Source: JAZQQB01 sp045628865
GTDB taxonomy: Bacteria > Bacillota > Clostridia > Lachnospirales > Lachnospiraceae
Reading direction: 5' to 3'
DNA length: 17,802 bases
Assembly: GCA_045628865.1 (NCBI GenBank)
Contig: JAZQQB010000018.1
Location: 1 to 17,802 of the forward strand
The notes under the pieces are model-generated. The model did not search any database and was not told where the DNA came from. It saw nothing but the letters and a program-made list of their open reading frames with translations. This document shows, in pieces, positions 7,020 through 13,922 of the stretch (the first letter of the stretch is position 1; each line of letters begins with the position of its first letter). Both the position numbers and the translations under genes were made by a program.

Positions 7020-7050
7020 AACCCTGTGCGTCCATAGGATTCACAGGGTT
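7020..7050 (-). terminator. Probable terminator of the small 83-residue gene
   Basis: AACCCTGTG (7020-7028) pairs perfectly with CACAGGGTT (7042-7050), loop 13 nt. On the minus strand the stem is followed by a T-rich but interrupted stretch. It lies 23 nt after the stop codon. The U-tract is weaker than in the other terminators here. Confidence 0.6.
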
Positions 7051-7072
7051 ATTTCCATAACTCCAAAATCAT

Positions 7073-7324
7073 TTATACTTCATAGTTATGTCCACTTGAT
7101 CTAAAAGGATAAACTGTCACTTTTCTTGCAAATGCATCATATGAAGGATATGGCTTCACTACTACTGTTTCCGCATCCTTTTCTTCCTGCATCTTCTGCA
7201 ATTTTTTCTGAAACTCGTCCTCTCTCCTTTTTTCTTTTCTACGTTCCTGATTGTGTCCTTCCTGCACTGCCGTAGTTCTTTGTGACGTCATCAATTCTGC
7301 CGTCATCATCAATGTCATATCCAT
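7073..7324 (-). CDS. Small charged protein of unknown function
   Basis: Not recognised. It has 83 residues, no signal peptide and no membrane segment. Residues about 24-50 are very rich in Lys, Arg, Glu and Gln (for example ERRKEKRREDEFQKKL) and probably form a long helix. The C-terminal third (VVVKPYPSYDAF...KVTVYPF) is less charged and aromatic. The ATG at 7322-7324 is well supported by AAGGAGG 8 nt upstream. It is a single-gene unit with a terminator before it (PilZ gene) and a probable one after it. A sigma-D/sigma-28-like promoter about 100 nt upstream would place it in the motility regulon. Its position between the PilZ and GGDEF genes fits a c-di-GMP or motility link, but that is inference. 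Confidence 0.7.
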   Translation of the reverse strand: MDMTLMMTAELMTSQRTTAVQEGHNQERRKEKRREDEFQKKLQKMQEEKDAETVVVKPYPSYDAFARKVTVYPFRSSGHNYEV

Positions 7325-7426
7325 TCCCTCATCCTCCTTGAATGTCTGGTCCCACCAAACAAAAAAACCTCCATGTTATCACTTTACAGATTTTAAATAA
7401 CCTGTTTTTTATACCCTTCAACTCCT

Positions 7427-7454
7427 TTATCGGTCAGTCATATGAAAAACTTTA
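7427..7454 (-). promoter_or_regulatory. Sigma-D/sigma-28 (flagellar) type promoter candidate
   Basis: Minus strand: TAAA (7451-7454), 16-nt spacer, ACCGATAA (7427-7434). The consensus for SigD/FliA-type promoters is TAAA, about 15 nt, GCCGATA(A/T), so this is close to ideal apart from the first base. No sigma-A boxes of comparable quality were seen in this gap. It would drive the 83-residue protein with a leader of roughly 95 nt. Confidence 0.6.
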
Positions 7455-7477
7455 GTGGTAGGAACAATTTTTTCAAG

Positions 7478-7513
7478 AAAAAACTGTGAATCAAGGAAAT
7501 TCTTGATTCACAG
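7478..7513 (-). terminator. Rho-independent terminator of the SecB-like/PilZ operon
   Basis: Perfect 12-bp stem (7484-7495 with 7502-7513), 6-nt loop. On the minus strand TTTTTTCTTG follows directly. It starts 14 nt after the PilZ stop codon. Confidence 0.92.
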
Positions 7514-7526
7514 CTCTATTTCTACA

Positions 7527-8246
7527 TTATTCAGTTTTTCGAAGTGCTTTTCTCTGTTCCTGGAAAATGTAGGAAACCAATGATTCCCTCATTTTCGGTT
7601 CTTGCATTTCAAAAGCTGCTCGATGAATAAATACACCGCTTTTGTTTGGATGATTAACGGACTCAATCACATGTGCCAGTAAAACATACGTAATTGGTTC
7701 AGCATTGGTTGGAGTAATCGTAAAGCGAAATACAACAACATCTCTTCTGTGCATTCTTTCTCCTGAAAGGAATTTAATCCCACCTGCACTTAAGTCAACA
7801 CCTTCACCCTTTACAAATCCACCTTGAAGAATCTCTTTCCCTTCTCTTAAATATTGTCTGTAAATATCAACCAGATCAGAATCCAGTTTTCGATAGAAAA
7901 TATCCATGGAAAATGGCAATCTGAAAAACTCACGTCGTTCGTACTTTCTAAACTCATTCATCACCTTAGTCACAAGGTAGATCTTGCTTTCGTTTTTGAT
8001 TGCTCCTTCCACAAGTACGCGGCATTGAAAAATCTTTGTTTTAATAAAAATATATACATCATATCTTTCTTGCTTGTGCATAGGAGCAAATTTACCGTGA
8101 AGCATTGGCATGGTAAGAAGCAAACGCTCGCCGTTAAATTCCTCTACAGAACTAATATACTTTTTATGATTTTCATCAGGTGCATCTAATGGCTTTCCTG
8201 GAAGTACCATTTCAACATGGCAGCCAAGCATTGTATCAAAATCCAT
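7527..8246 (-). CDS. YcgR-type PilZ c-di-GMP receptor
   Basis: Cytoplasmic c-di-GMP effector of 239 residues. The N-terminal domain (about 1-95) is the beta-rich YcgR/YpfA-N type; the C-terminal PilZ domain (about 101-230) contains both binding motifs: RxxxR in RREFFRL (Arg105, Arg109) and DLSAGG (151-156), which fits the (D/N)xSxxG signature. Known relatives brake the flagellar motor or regulate surface structures after binding c-di-GMP. The ATG at 8244-8246 is preceded by AAAGG at 7 nt. The gene begins 30 nt after the SecB-like stop codon with no terminator between, so both are probably one operon from the promoter at 8755-8783, ended by the hairpin at 7484-7513. Which machine it controls cannot be read from the sequence. 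Confidence 0.92.
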   Translation of the reverse strand: MDFDTMLGCHVEMVLPGKPLDAPDENHKKYISSVEEFNGERLLLTMPMLHGKFAPMHKQERYDVYIFIKTKIFQCRVLVEGAIKNESKIYLVTKVMNEFRKYERREFFRLPFSMDIFYRKLDSDLVDIYRQYLREGKEILQGGFVKGEGVDLSAGGIKFLSGERMHRRDVVVFRFTITPTNAEPITYVLLAHVIESVNHPNKSGVFIHRAAFEMQEPKMRESLVSYIFQEQRKALRKTE

Positions 8247-8276
8247 CTCTATGCCTTTCTAACCACCATATATCCC

Positions 8277-8690
8277 TTAGTTAAAATATAAAGAATCGTT
8301 AGCGTCGTTTCCTTCTTCATAATCTAACTGTGGAGTAGGTAATTTCAAATTAATACCCATATTGGCAGTTACACTACGTACTTTTTCATTTACAGATAAC
8401 ATTAAAATTGGTAAATACTGTTTCTGAATGATCTGATCAAGATTATCTACAAATGTACTTGATACAACCAATGTCATTGTTTCAAGTTCTAATGTAAGAT
8501 TCTTTTCTTCATCTCCTACAGTTGTTTTAACAAGAACCATTGCTGTTGTTGGAGCTGCAGGATTCATCTTAATACCTACCTGAGTCTTTACAGCAAGTTT
8601 AATTGGTTCACCAGGTTTCTGATTAAATGTATTATTAAAATTAATAGATTTGATTTCTGGTGGATTTAATGTGATTTTTGCGCTCTTCAT
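8277..8690 (-). CDS. SecB-like chaperone-family protein (probable)
   Basis: 137 residues, no signal peptide or membrane segment. Its length and layout resemble the SecB/SecB-like fold: an N-terminal strand pattern (ITLNPPEIKSINF), alternating strands (IKLAVKTQVGIKM, AMVLVKTTVG, LTLELETMTLVV), and a helix-like segment YLPILMLSVNEKVRSVTANMG (92-112), then LKLPTPQLDY. That segment aligns by eye with the NILFPYARE...G.FP.L.L.PVNFD signature of SecB, though the FPY core is replaced. SecB-like proteins in bacteria without an outer membrane are known mainly as chaperones of antitoxins or of specific exported clients; no toxin-antitoxin pair is adjacent. The ATG follows GAGGT. It is co-transcribed with the PilZ receptor downstream. 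The assignment is from pattern only. Confidence 0.55.
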   Translation of the reverse strand: MKSAKITLNPPEIKSINFNNTFNQKPGEPIKLAVKTQVGIKMNPAAPTTAMVLVKTTVGDEEKNLTLELETMTLVVSSTFVDNLDQIIQKQYLPILMLSVNEKVRSVTANMGINLKLPTPQLDYEEGNDANDSLYFN

Positions 8691-8754
8691 TTTTGTTACC
8701 TCTTTGCTTCCTAATTATTATGTTCACCCCAATACTGGAGCACGAATCCCTAAT

Positions 8755-8783
8755 ATCATACCATTTTATTGGTCTGATTTCAA
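8755..8783 (-). promoter_or_regulatory. Promoter of the SecB-like/PilZ operon
   Basis: Minus-strand TTGAAA (8778-8783), 17-nt spacer, TATGAT (8755-8760). The -35 box lies inside the last codons of the EAL gene. Transcription would begin near 8748, giving a leader of about 58 nt. No terminator was seen after the EAL gene, so read-through is also possible. Confidence 0.6.
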
Positions 8784-10736
8784 CTGAACATTTTTTAAAT
8801 AGGCTAAAAAATCAACCTCCGGAAGCGGTTTTGAAAAATAATATCCCTGTATATAATCCACCTGTATTTTTTCTAATTGCTTCAACATTTTTTCATCTTC
8901 GACACCTTCTGCTACAATCTTAAATCCCAGATTGTGGAACATAGACACCAGGCTTTCCATAGTAACCATTGCCTTACTATCTGAAAAAGCAGACCAAACA
9001 ATACTCTTATCCAACTTTATGATTTCAAGTGGATATTCTGTCACAGCTTCCATATTAGAATAACCTGTTCCATAATCATCGAGAGAGAACATAAAGCCCA
9101 TCTCCGACATTCTTTTTAGCTGTGCCCTCATCTTCGTCTCTTCAAACGGGGTTGCTGTCTCTGTGATTTCCAGATTGATCTGGTCATAGGATATATGATG
9201 CCTTTTCATTGCATTTTCCAGTTTATGAGAAAGACTGTCATCCAAAAACTGACCAATGGAAACATTCACTTCTATATATTCAATGCCTTCTTTCGTAAGC
9301 TGTGCCTCATCCATAAATCTGCATACGGAATCAAATACCTGTGCTCCAATATCCATGATCATTCCATTTTTTTCTGCCAAAGGAATAAATTCATCTGGTG
9401 GGATGAATCCCATTTCTGGATCAATGAGACGAATCAATGCCTCCGCAGAAGTAAATTTTCTCTCTTTCACGTTGTAAATTGGCTGATAATACATTTGGAA
9501 ACTTTGATTCTGTATTGCATATTGAATACTATTTAATACCTTATCAACCCTATATGCTTCAGCCAGATGCAGATCGTCTTTTTCTCTAAATCGTACCTTT
9601 TCTTCTCTTACCTCAATGATATTTTTATCCATACTGATAAAAGAATATAATACCTTAGGATCATCAACATCCTCTGGAACCCTAATATAAGAAATATCAA
9701 AATCTGGTGATAACTGTCTTACAACTGGGGTAGTTGGATTATTACAATACTGTGTAAGTGAATGAATAAAAGCGTCCTCATCTACATGCTTTTCATCCTC
9801 ATCAATTGCAATTACAAACGAGCCCTTTCCAAGATAGTAGATCGTATTTACTTTGATCATGGTCTTTAGATCATCCACAATACCATTTAGCATCAACGTA
9901 ATGGTTTCTTTCTCCTTAGATTCCTTGTAATATCCAAATCCAACAATTTGCAAAAGAATGATATCCATAGTTTTATCTTTTCCAAGATATCGTTTCATAT
10001 AAAAATCAAAAGCTTGTTGATTTAAGGATGTACTCTGTTCATCCCAAAACTTATCATAAAATAAGATAGAGAACAATTGCACCATTAACATAAGTGCGAT
10101 TACACCAAAAAGAATTGCTTTCGACCCTGTCACAGCAATAAAACCAAGACCAATCAAAAAGCCCAATATTGTAACAACGGTACACTTGATTAGATTCTGT
10201 GGCAGATATTTTCTCTTTTTGATCATATTGATCAATCCAGGCAAAATATAAAATACCGGAATAAAAGATACAACAATATGAAATGGACCATGTACATACT
10301 GATTAACATACCCATTTTCTGTTTCCACCTGAGTGACCGTGTAAACAAGCCCATTAAATCTTGAAATGATCATTAAAATAACTGAAACTACACATGGAGT
10401 AAAATACACATTTAAAACAAACTTTTTCCATCTAACATTATAATTTAGTAAGCATAGACTCAAATAACCATAGCTTGCATATGCGATCATCAAGCAGCTT
10501 AAGTAGACCATATGTGCAATAGAGATGTCATTAACTGTCATATTCATAGCATTATAATCCACATAAACGCAGAAAATACGGCTAATACAGGCGCAGATAA
10601 TAAACAGGACACCCAAGCCATATGCTTTCTTATGACGTCCCATTTTGACCTCTGACATATTAACGAACCAGTAAATGGTCATCATTAGAAAGATGATCAG
10701 CAATATGAAGTTTGTCTCTAAAATGACTCCGTTCAT
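8766..10736 (-). CDS. Membrane c-di-GMP phosphodiesterase (EAL) with degenerate GGDEF domain
   Basis: Hydrolyses c-di-GMP to pGpG. I chose the ATG at 10734-10736 (656 residues) because GGAG stands 6 nt upstream; an in-frame ATG at 10781 lacks a ribosome binding site. An N-terminal region of about seven membrane helices (about 8-225) is followed by a degenerate GGDEF domain, in which YLGKGSFVIAI (GKGSF at 303-307) replaces GGDEF, so it cannot make c-di-GMP but may bind GTP. The C-terminal EAL domain (about 395-650) is complete: EALIRL (432-437), NVSIGQF, ITETA, DDYGTGYS (553-560), KLDKSIV, EGVED (610-614) and QGYYFSKPLP. It is the enzymatic counterpart of the GGDEF protein 2 kb away. Its promoter is flanked by an 11-bp inverted repeat, suggesting specific regulation. 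Confidence 0.93.
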   Translation of the reverse strand: MNGVILETNFILLIIFLMMTIYWFVNMSEVKMGRHKKAYGLGVLFIICACISRIFCVYVDYNAMNMTVNDISIAHMVYLSCLMIAYASYGYLSLCLLNYNVRWKKFVLNVYFTPCVVSVILMIISRFNGLVYTVTQVETENGYVNQYVHGPFHIVVSFIPVFYILPGLINMIKKRKYLPQNLIKCTVVTILGFLIGLGFIAVTGSKAILFGVIALMLMVQLFSILFYDKFWDEQSTSLNQQAFDFYMKRYLGKDKTMDIILLQIVGFGYYKESKEKETITLMLNGIVDDLKTMIKVNTIYYLGKGSFVIAIDEDEKHVDEDAFIHSLTQYCNNPTTPVVRQLSPDFDISYIRVPEDVDDPKVLYSFISMDKNIIEVREEKVRFREKDDLHLAEAYRVDKVLNSIQYAIQNQSFQMYYQPIYNVKERKFTSAEALIRLIDPEMGFIPPDEFIPLAEKNGMIMDIGAQVFDSVCRFMDEAQLTKEGIEYIEVNVSIGQFLDDSLSHKLENAMKRHHISYDQINLEITETATPFEETKMRAQLKRMSEMGFMFSLDDYGTGYSNMEAVTEYPLEIIKLDKSIVWSAFSDSKAMVTMESLVSMFHNLGFKIVAEGVEDEKMLKQLEKIQVDYIQGYYFSKPLPEVDFLAYLKNVQLKSDQ

Positions 10737-10788
10737 GTTAATCTCCATTTCTATATCTATGGTTCCAAAACAAAAGGGCATAAAAATG

Positions 10789-10832
10789 CTGACAATATTC
10801 GTCTATTATCATAATTATACTAATATTGTCAG
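10789..10832 (-). promoter_or_regulatory. EAL-gene promoter with 11-bp inverted-repeat operator
   Basis: Minus strand: TTGAAT, 17-nt spacer, TATAAT (about 10813-10841). CTGACAATATT (10789-10799) and AATATTGTCAG (10822-10832) form a perfect 11-bp inverted repeat separated by 22 bp. One arm lies in the -35/-10 spacer and the other just after the start point. A loop-forming or dimeric repressor could bind here. The core CTGACAAT recurs in the SipW promoter. Confidence 0.65.
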
Positions 10833-10866
10833 TAAAATTCAAGCAATTATGAATATTTTACGTAAA

Positions 10867-11601
10867 TTATCGAACAAATACAGCGGCAGCACTATGATTA
10901 TCCATCTTATTCTCCATGCCTCGCTCCATTGCAATCTTTTTCATCTTTGCAAGCCACTCACCTACAAATTCAGATGAAGCAAGTGTTTCCTCCATTTCTG
11001 ATTCATATACATAATTCCAGAATCCATCAGAGCATACCAAAAAACTCATATTTTTCTGAAGTTCATAAACATCCGAAGCATCCCACGGATTCAAAAGACC
11101 TACTCCCATAAGTCTGGTGATCTGATTTTTTTCTGTACTTGTACGAAGAGATAACTCTGGCATCTGACCATTATTTACCATTTTTTGTGCAATGGAATGA
11201 TCCTTCGTTCTTGTAAATAACTTATGATTTCGAAATACATACACTCTGCTGTCACCCTGATGTGCATACAAAAAGCTTTTATTGGTCACATCCAGCTGAA
11301 GTGCTGCAAGTGTTGTTCGAAAACTCTTTTTCGGCAAATTCTCTGCTTCTTCGATCTTTAAGATCATTCTCTCAGCAAGCTGGAACATCCCTGGAAGCAA
11401 TTTCTGTGATGCATCCTCTTTTGGAAAAATCTGCATCAAAGTATCAACAGCAATTCTTGCTCCCCTATCAGTTCCAGCTCCATCTGCAACTGCAAACAAG
11501 TATGCCTCACCCTGATCCAGTCGATTCTCACTTACGCCAATCACATCCTCATTGGCACGTCTTGCCCCTATATGGGAATAATACTCATAAGAAACCCTCA
11601 T
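10867..11601 (-). CDS. PP2C-family serine/threonine phosphatase
   Basis: Soluble metal-dependent Ser/Thr phosphatase of 244 residues, the usual size of the bacterial PPM/PP2C catalytic domain. Motifs in order: SHIGARRANED (9-19) with the metal-ligand Asp19; FAVADGAG (36-43), with Ala where the family usually has Met-Gly; TTLAALQLD; HQGDSRVYVFR (GDSR at 116-119); TKDHS; VCSDGFW (190-195); and DNHSAAAVFV (234-243). The metal-binding Asp residues expected for activity are present. No membrane helix or sensor domain. Start ATG at 11599-11601 with AAGG about 9 nt upstream. No Ser/Thr kinase or forkhead-associated partner lies in the window, so its substrate is unknown. No clear terminator separates it from the EAL gene 130 nt downstream, which has its own promoter. 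Confidence 0.9.
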   Translation of the reverse strand: MRVSYEYYSHIGARRANEDVIGVSENRLDQGEAYLFAVADGAGTDRGARIAVDTLMQIFPKEDASQKLLPGMFQLAERMILKIEEAENLPKKSFRTTLAALQLDVTNKSFLYAHQGDSRVYVFRNHKLFTRTKDHSIAQKMVNNGQMPELSLRTSTEKNQITRLMGVGLLNPWDASDVYELQKNMSFLVCSDGFWNYVYESEMEETLASSEFVGEWLAKMKKIAMERGMENKMDNHSAAAVFVR

Positions 11602-11797
11602 ATCCTTTATCCTTATCCACCTAATTTTCTGTCACACTTATGTTCACAGACCTATTTATCATACCATCTTTTCCTGTTTTATGGAAGTGAGCTATTTCTA
11701 TATATTCACATTCTTTCATATACTGTTATTACAAAAAACAGTTCATTTTTAAATGCTTCTTAAAATGCTGAAACGGCGTGCTTTTTATGTGAAATAC

Positions 11798-11826
11798 TTG
11801 CGTTTGTATCAAAAGAGTCTTATACT
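11798..11826 (+). promoter_or_regulatory. Promoter of the flippase gene
   Basis: TTGCGT (11798-11803), 17-nt spacer, TATACT (11821-11826) on the plus strand. AAGGGAG (11844-11850) precedes the ATG at 11857, so the leader is only about 25 nt. The 255-bp gap is divergent with the PP2C gene, for which no strong promoter stood out. Confidence 0.6.
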
Positions 11827-11856
11827 TAGAACTGATTTTGCGAAAGGGAGAATTAT

Positions 11857-13473
11857 ATGAAACAAGAAAGAAAAAATTCTTTATATATACAGGGTAGTAT
11901 TTTGGCATTGGCTGGAATTATTACCAAGATCATTGGATTTGTTTATCGAATTCCTGTTGCCAATCTTTTGGGAGAAGAAGGAAGCGGTGTCTATGCAGTG
12001 GCTTTTTACATTTACAACATTGCACTGACCTTATCTTCTTACTCATTACCACTTGCAGTATCCAAAATGATCAGTGCCCGTTTAGCCAATCAAGAATACA
12101 AGAATGTACGTGTCATTCTACGAAATGCCATTAAATTTGCATTGATTGCCGGTACCAGTGCATCCCTGATTCTTTTTATCGGAGCTGATCTTTTCGAAGT
12201 GATTTTCAATACTTCTGGTCTTGCAAGACCATTAAGAATCTTAGCGCCAACTGTCTTTATCGTATCCTTTTTAGGTGTATTTCGAGGATTTTTTCAAGGA
12301 CAGGGAACCATGGTCCCAACAGCCATCTCTCAGGTTATTGAGCAGATCATCAATGCCATCGTCAGTATCGTAGCCGCTGTAATCTTTACAAAGATTTACG
12401 CCAAAAGTGAACAGCTAGATTCCTATGGTGCGACTGGCAGTACCCTTGGTACCTTATCTGGCGCCTTTGCAGCCTTAATCCTATTACTATTTGTCTTTCA
12501 CGCCTATAAACCATCCTTTCATAAACAGATGAAAAAGCAGACAACACCTGTCGAAAGTGACCATGCAATCATGAGTGCATTGATTCGAACTGCAATTCCA
12601 GTTATCATCTCTCAGACAATCTATCAGATTGGAAATGCATTAGATTCTTTACTTTTTGCTCAATTACTGCCTTTAAGAGGTGTTGAAAACAATACTATAA
12701 AAGCATTACAGGGTATTTACTCTTCTCAATATACACAACTTGTAAATCTTCCCGTTGCTATTGCAACCGCAATGGCATCCTCATCCATTCCTGCCATAGT
12801 TCGTTCCAAGGCGGCTGGAAATCGCAAAGATGTTCTTTTTAAATCAAAAGGCGTTATGAAATTTAATATGATAATTGCCTTTCCATGTGCGGTAGGATTA
12901 AGTGTTTTGGCATACCCAATTACCCATTCCCTTTATCCAAGATTCATTGCATTTGAATCTGTATCCGTTCCATTGCTTCAATTGGGTTCCATTGCAGTTA
13001 TTTTTTATGCTTTGTCAACAATCACTACTTCTATTTTACAGGCCAATAATTATATGAAGCTACCCGTGATCCATTCTGGTATCGCTCTTGTGATTCATTT
13101 GATTGTTACTGCTGCTTTATTGGCTTTTACAGATTTAGGAATCTTTGCCCTTATGATCGGTAACCTGATTCTTCCAATCTTGGTTTGCATTATGAATCTC
13201 CGTTCCCTAAAAGAACACGTTCATTTCCGCATCAATTATATGGAACTTTTTGGTAAGCCTGCATTGGCAAGTTTGATTATGGGATTGGCAACCTTTATCT
13301 CCTATAAAATCACTGCAATGTTTCTTCCTCTGCTTGTAGCAGCTGGATTTTCAATGATTATAGCTGTAATCGTATATTTCTTTGCAGTGCTTAAATTGAA
13401 CTGTTTTACACCGGAAGAACTTATAGAGCTTCCATTTGGAAGTAAGATCATGAAACTATTTCATTTATCATAA
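11857..13473 (+). CDS. SpoVB/YtgP-type MOP-superfamily lipid (lipid II or polysaccharide) flippase
   Basis: Integral membrane transporter of 538 residues with about 14 predicted membrane helices, the usual size for the polysaccharide transporter branch of the MOP superfamily. Family-like features are the N-terminal IQGSILALAGIITKIIGFVYRIP followed by NLLGEEGSGVYAVA, a GFFQGQGTMVPTAISQVIEQ segment about residue 150-170, and a further repeat half after residue 235. Relatives include the B. subtilis lipid II flippase YtgP/MurJ and SpoVB; sequence alone does not settle which substrate is moved. It is the only plus-strand gene in the window, carries its own promoter, and converges on the small gene at 13519 through a shared bidirectional terminator. 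No glycosyltransferase or other wall gene is adjacent, which favours a housekeeping peptidoglycan role (inference). Confidence 0.87.
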   Translation: MKQERKNSLYIQGSILALAGIITKIIGFVYRIPVANLLGEEGSGVYAVAFYIYNIALTLSSYSLPLAVSKMISARLANQEYKNVRVILRNAIKFALIAGTSASLILFIGADLFEVIFNTSGLARPLRILAPTVFIVSFLGVFRGFFQGQGTMVPTAISQVIEQIINAIVSIVAAVIFTKIYAKSEQLDSYGATGSTLGTLSGAFAALILLLFVFHAYKPSFHKQMKKQTTPVESDHAIMSALIRTAIPVIISQTIYQIGNALDSLLFAQLLPLRGVENNTIKALQGIYSSQYTQLVNLPVAIATAMASSSIPAIVRSKAAGNRKDVLFKSKGVMKFNMIIAFPCAVGLSVLAYPITHSLYPRFIAFESVSVPLLQLGSIAVIFYALSTITTSILQANNYMKLPVIHSGIALVIHLIVTAALLAFTDLGIFALMIGNLILPILVCIMNLRSLKEHVHFRINYMELFGKPALASLIMGLATFISYKITAMFLPLLVAAGFSMIIAVIVYFFAVLKLNCFTPEELIELPFGSKIMKLFHLS

Positions 13474-13478
13474 ATAGT

Positions 13479-13530
13479 GCAGGAGCATAAAAAAATGGGG
13501 CTTTAAAAGCCCCATTTTTTATGCTCCTGC
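13479..13530. terminator. Bidirectional terminator between convergent genes
   Basis: Long inverted repeat: GCAGGAGCAT, an A7 run and GGGGCTTT pair with AAAGCCCC, a T6 run and ATGCTCCTGC, with one bulged base. The GGGGCTTT stem is flanked by A and T runs, so it can terminate transcription on either strand. It overlaps the last codons of the minus-strand gene. Confidence 0.9.
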
Positions 13531-13761
13531 TTCAAGAAGTTCCCGATCAATTAGTAATATCTGGAAAAAGTATGCACAAGCTTCAATCTCTTTTTCATAC
13601 TCTCTAAATTCCTGCTTCTCTTGATTTACCAGTCTGAATACCTGCCACTTTCCATTCTCATTTGTGAAGCAGACCCTATTTTCCATTTTTTCACCAATCG
13701 CATATGTGTCTTCTGAAATTCCATGATGGTTTAATACAATCTGATATTCTCTTCTACTCAT
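13519..13761 (-). CDS. Small protein of unknown function
   Basis: Not recognised. I chose the ATG at 13759-13761 (80 residues) because AAAGGA stands 9 nt upstream; upstream in-frame starts have poorer sites. No signal peptide or membrane helix. The centre (NRVCFTNENGKWQVFRL) looks like two antiparallel strands, followed by a charged turn and a C-terminal helix (EKEIEACAYFFQILLIDRELLEAG). This plan recalls small immunity-type proteins of Firmicutes that combine a GKWQV strand with a final EAC-containing helix, but no toxin gene is nearby, so that is only a weak suggestion. Its last codons lie inside the terminator shared with the flippase gene. It is probably a single-gene unit. Confidence 0.65.
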   Translation of the reverse strand: MSRREYQIVLNHHGISEDTYAIGEKMENRVCFTNENGKWQVFRLVNQEKQEFREYEKEIEACAYFFQILLIDRELLEAGA

Positions 13762-13886
13762 ACTGATCAATCCTTTCATTATCCTTTTACACACACATTT
13801 CTTATGTATTAGTATATCAGTTTTTCGTCAAATAATTCCTATTATATTGTTCCATTTTCAGACACTCATCGACAGCAAAAAACGAC

Positions 13887-13919
13887 AAAACACCCTGCGT
13901 AAGAAAAGCAGGGTGTTTT
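13887..13919 (-). terminator. Rho-independent terminator of the first paralogue
   Basis: Perfect 12-bp stem (13887-13898 with 13908-13919), 9-nt loop. The stem ends in TTTT on the minus strand, followed by GTCGTTTTTT. It lies just after the stop codon of the gene at 13923. Confidence 0.88.
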
Positions 13920-13922
13920 CAC

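Noticed and set aside
7322..7378. Short upstream frame (starting MEVFLFGG) overlapping the start of the 83-residue gene
   Set aside because: Weak ribosome binding site and no attenuator structure; too short to distinguish from chance.
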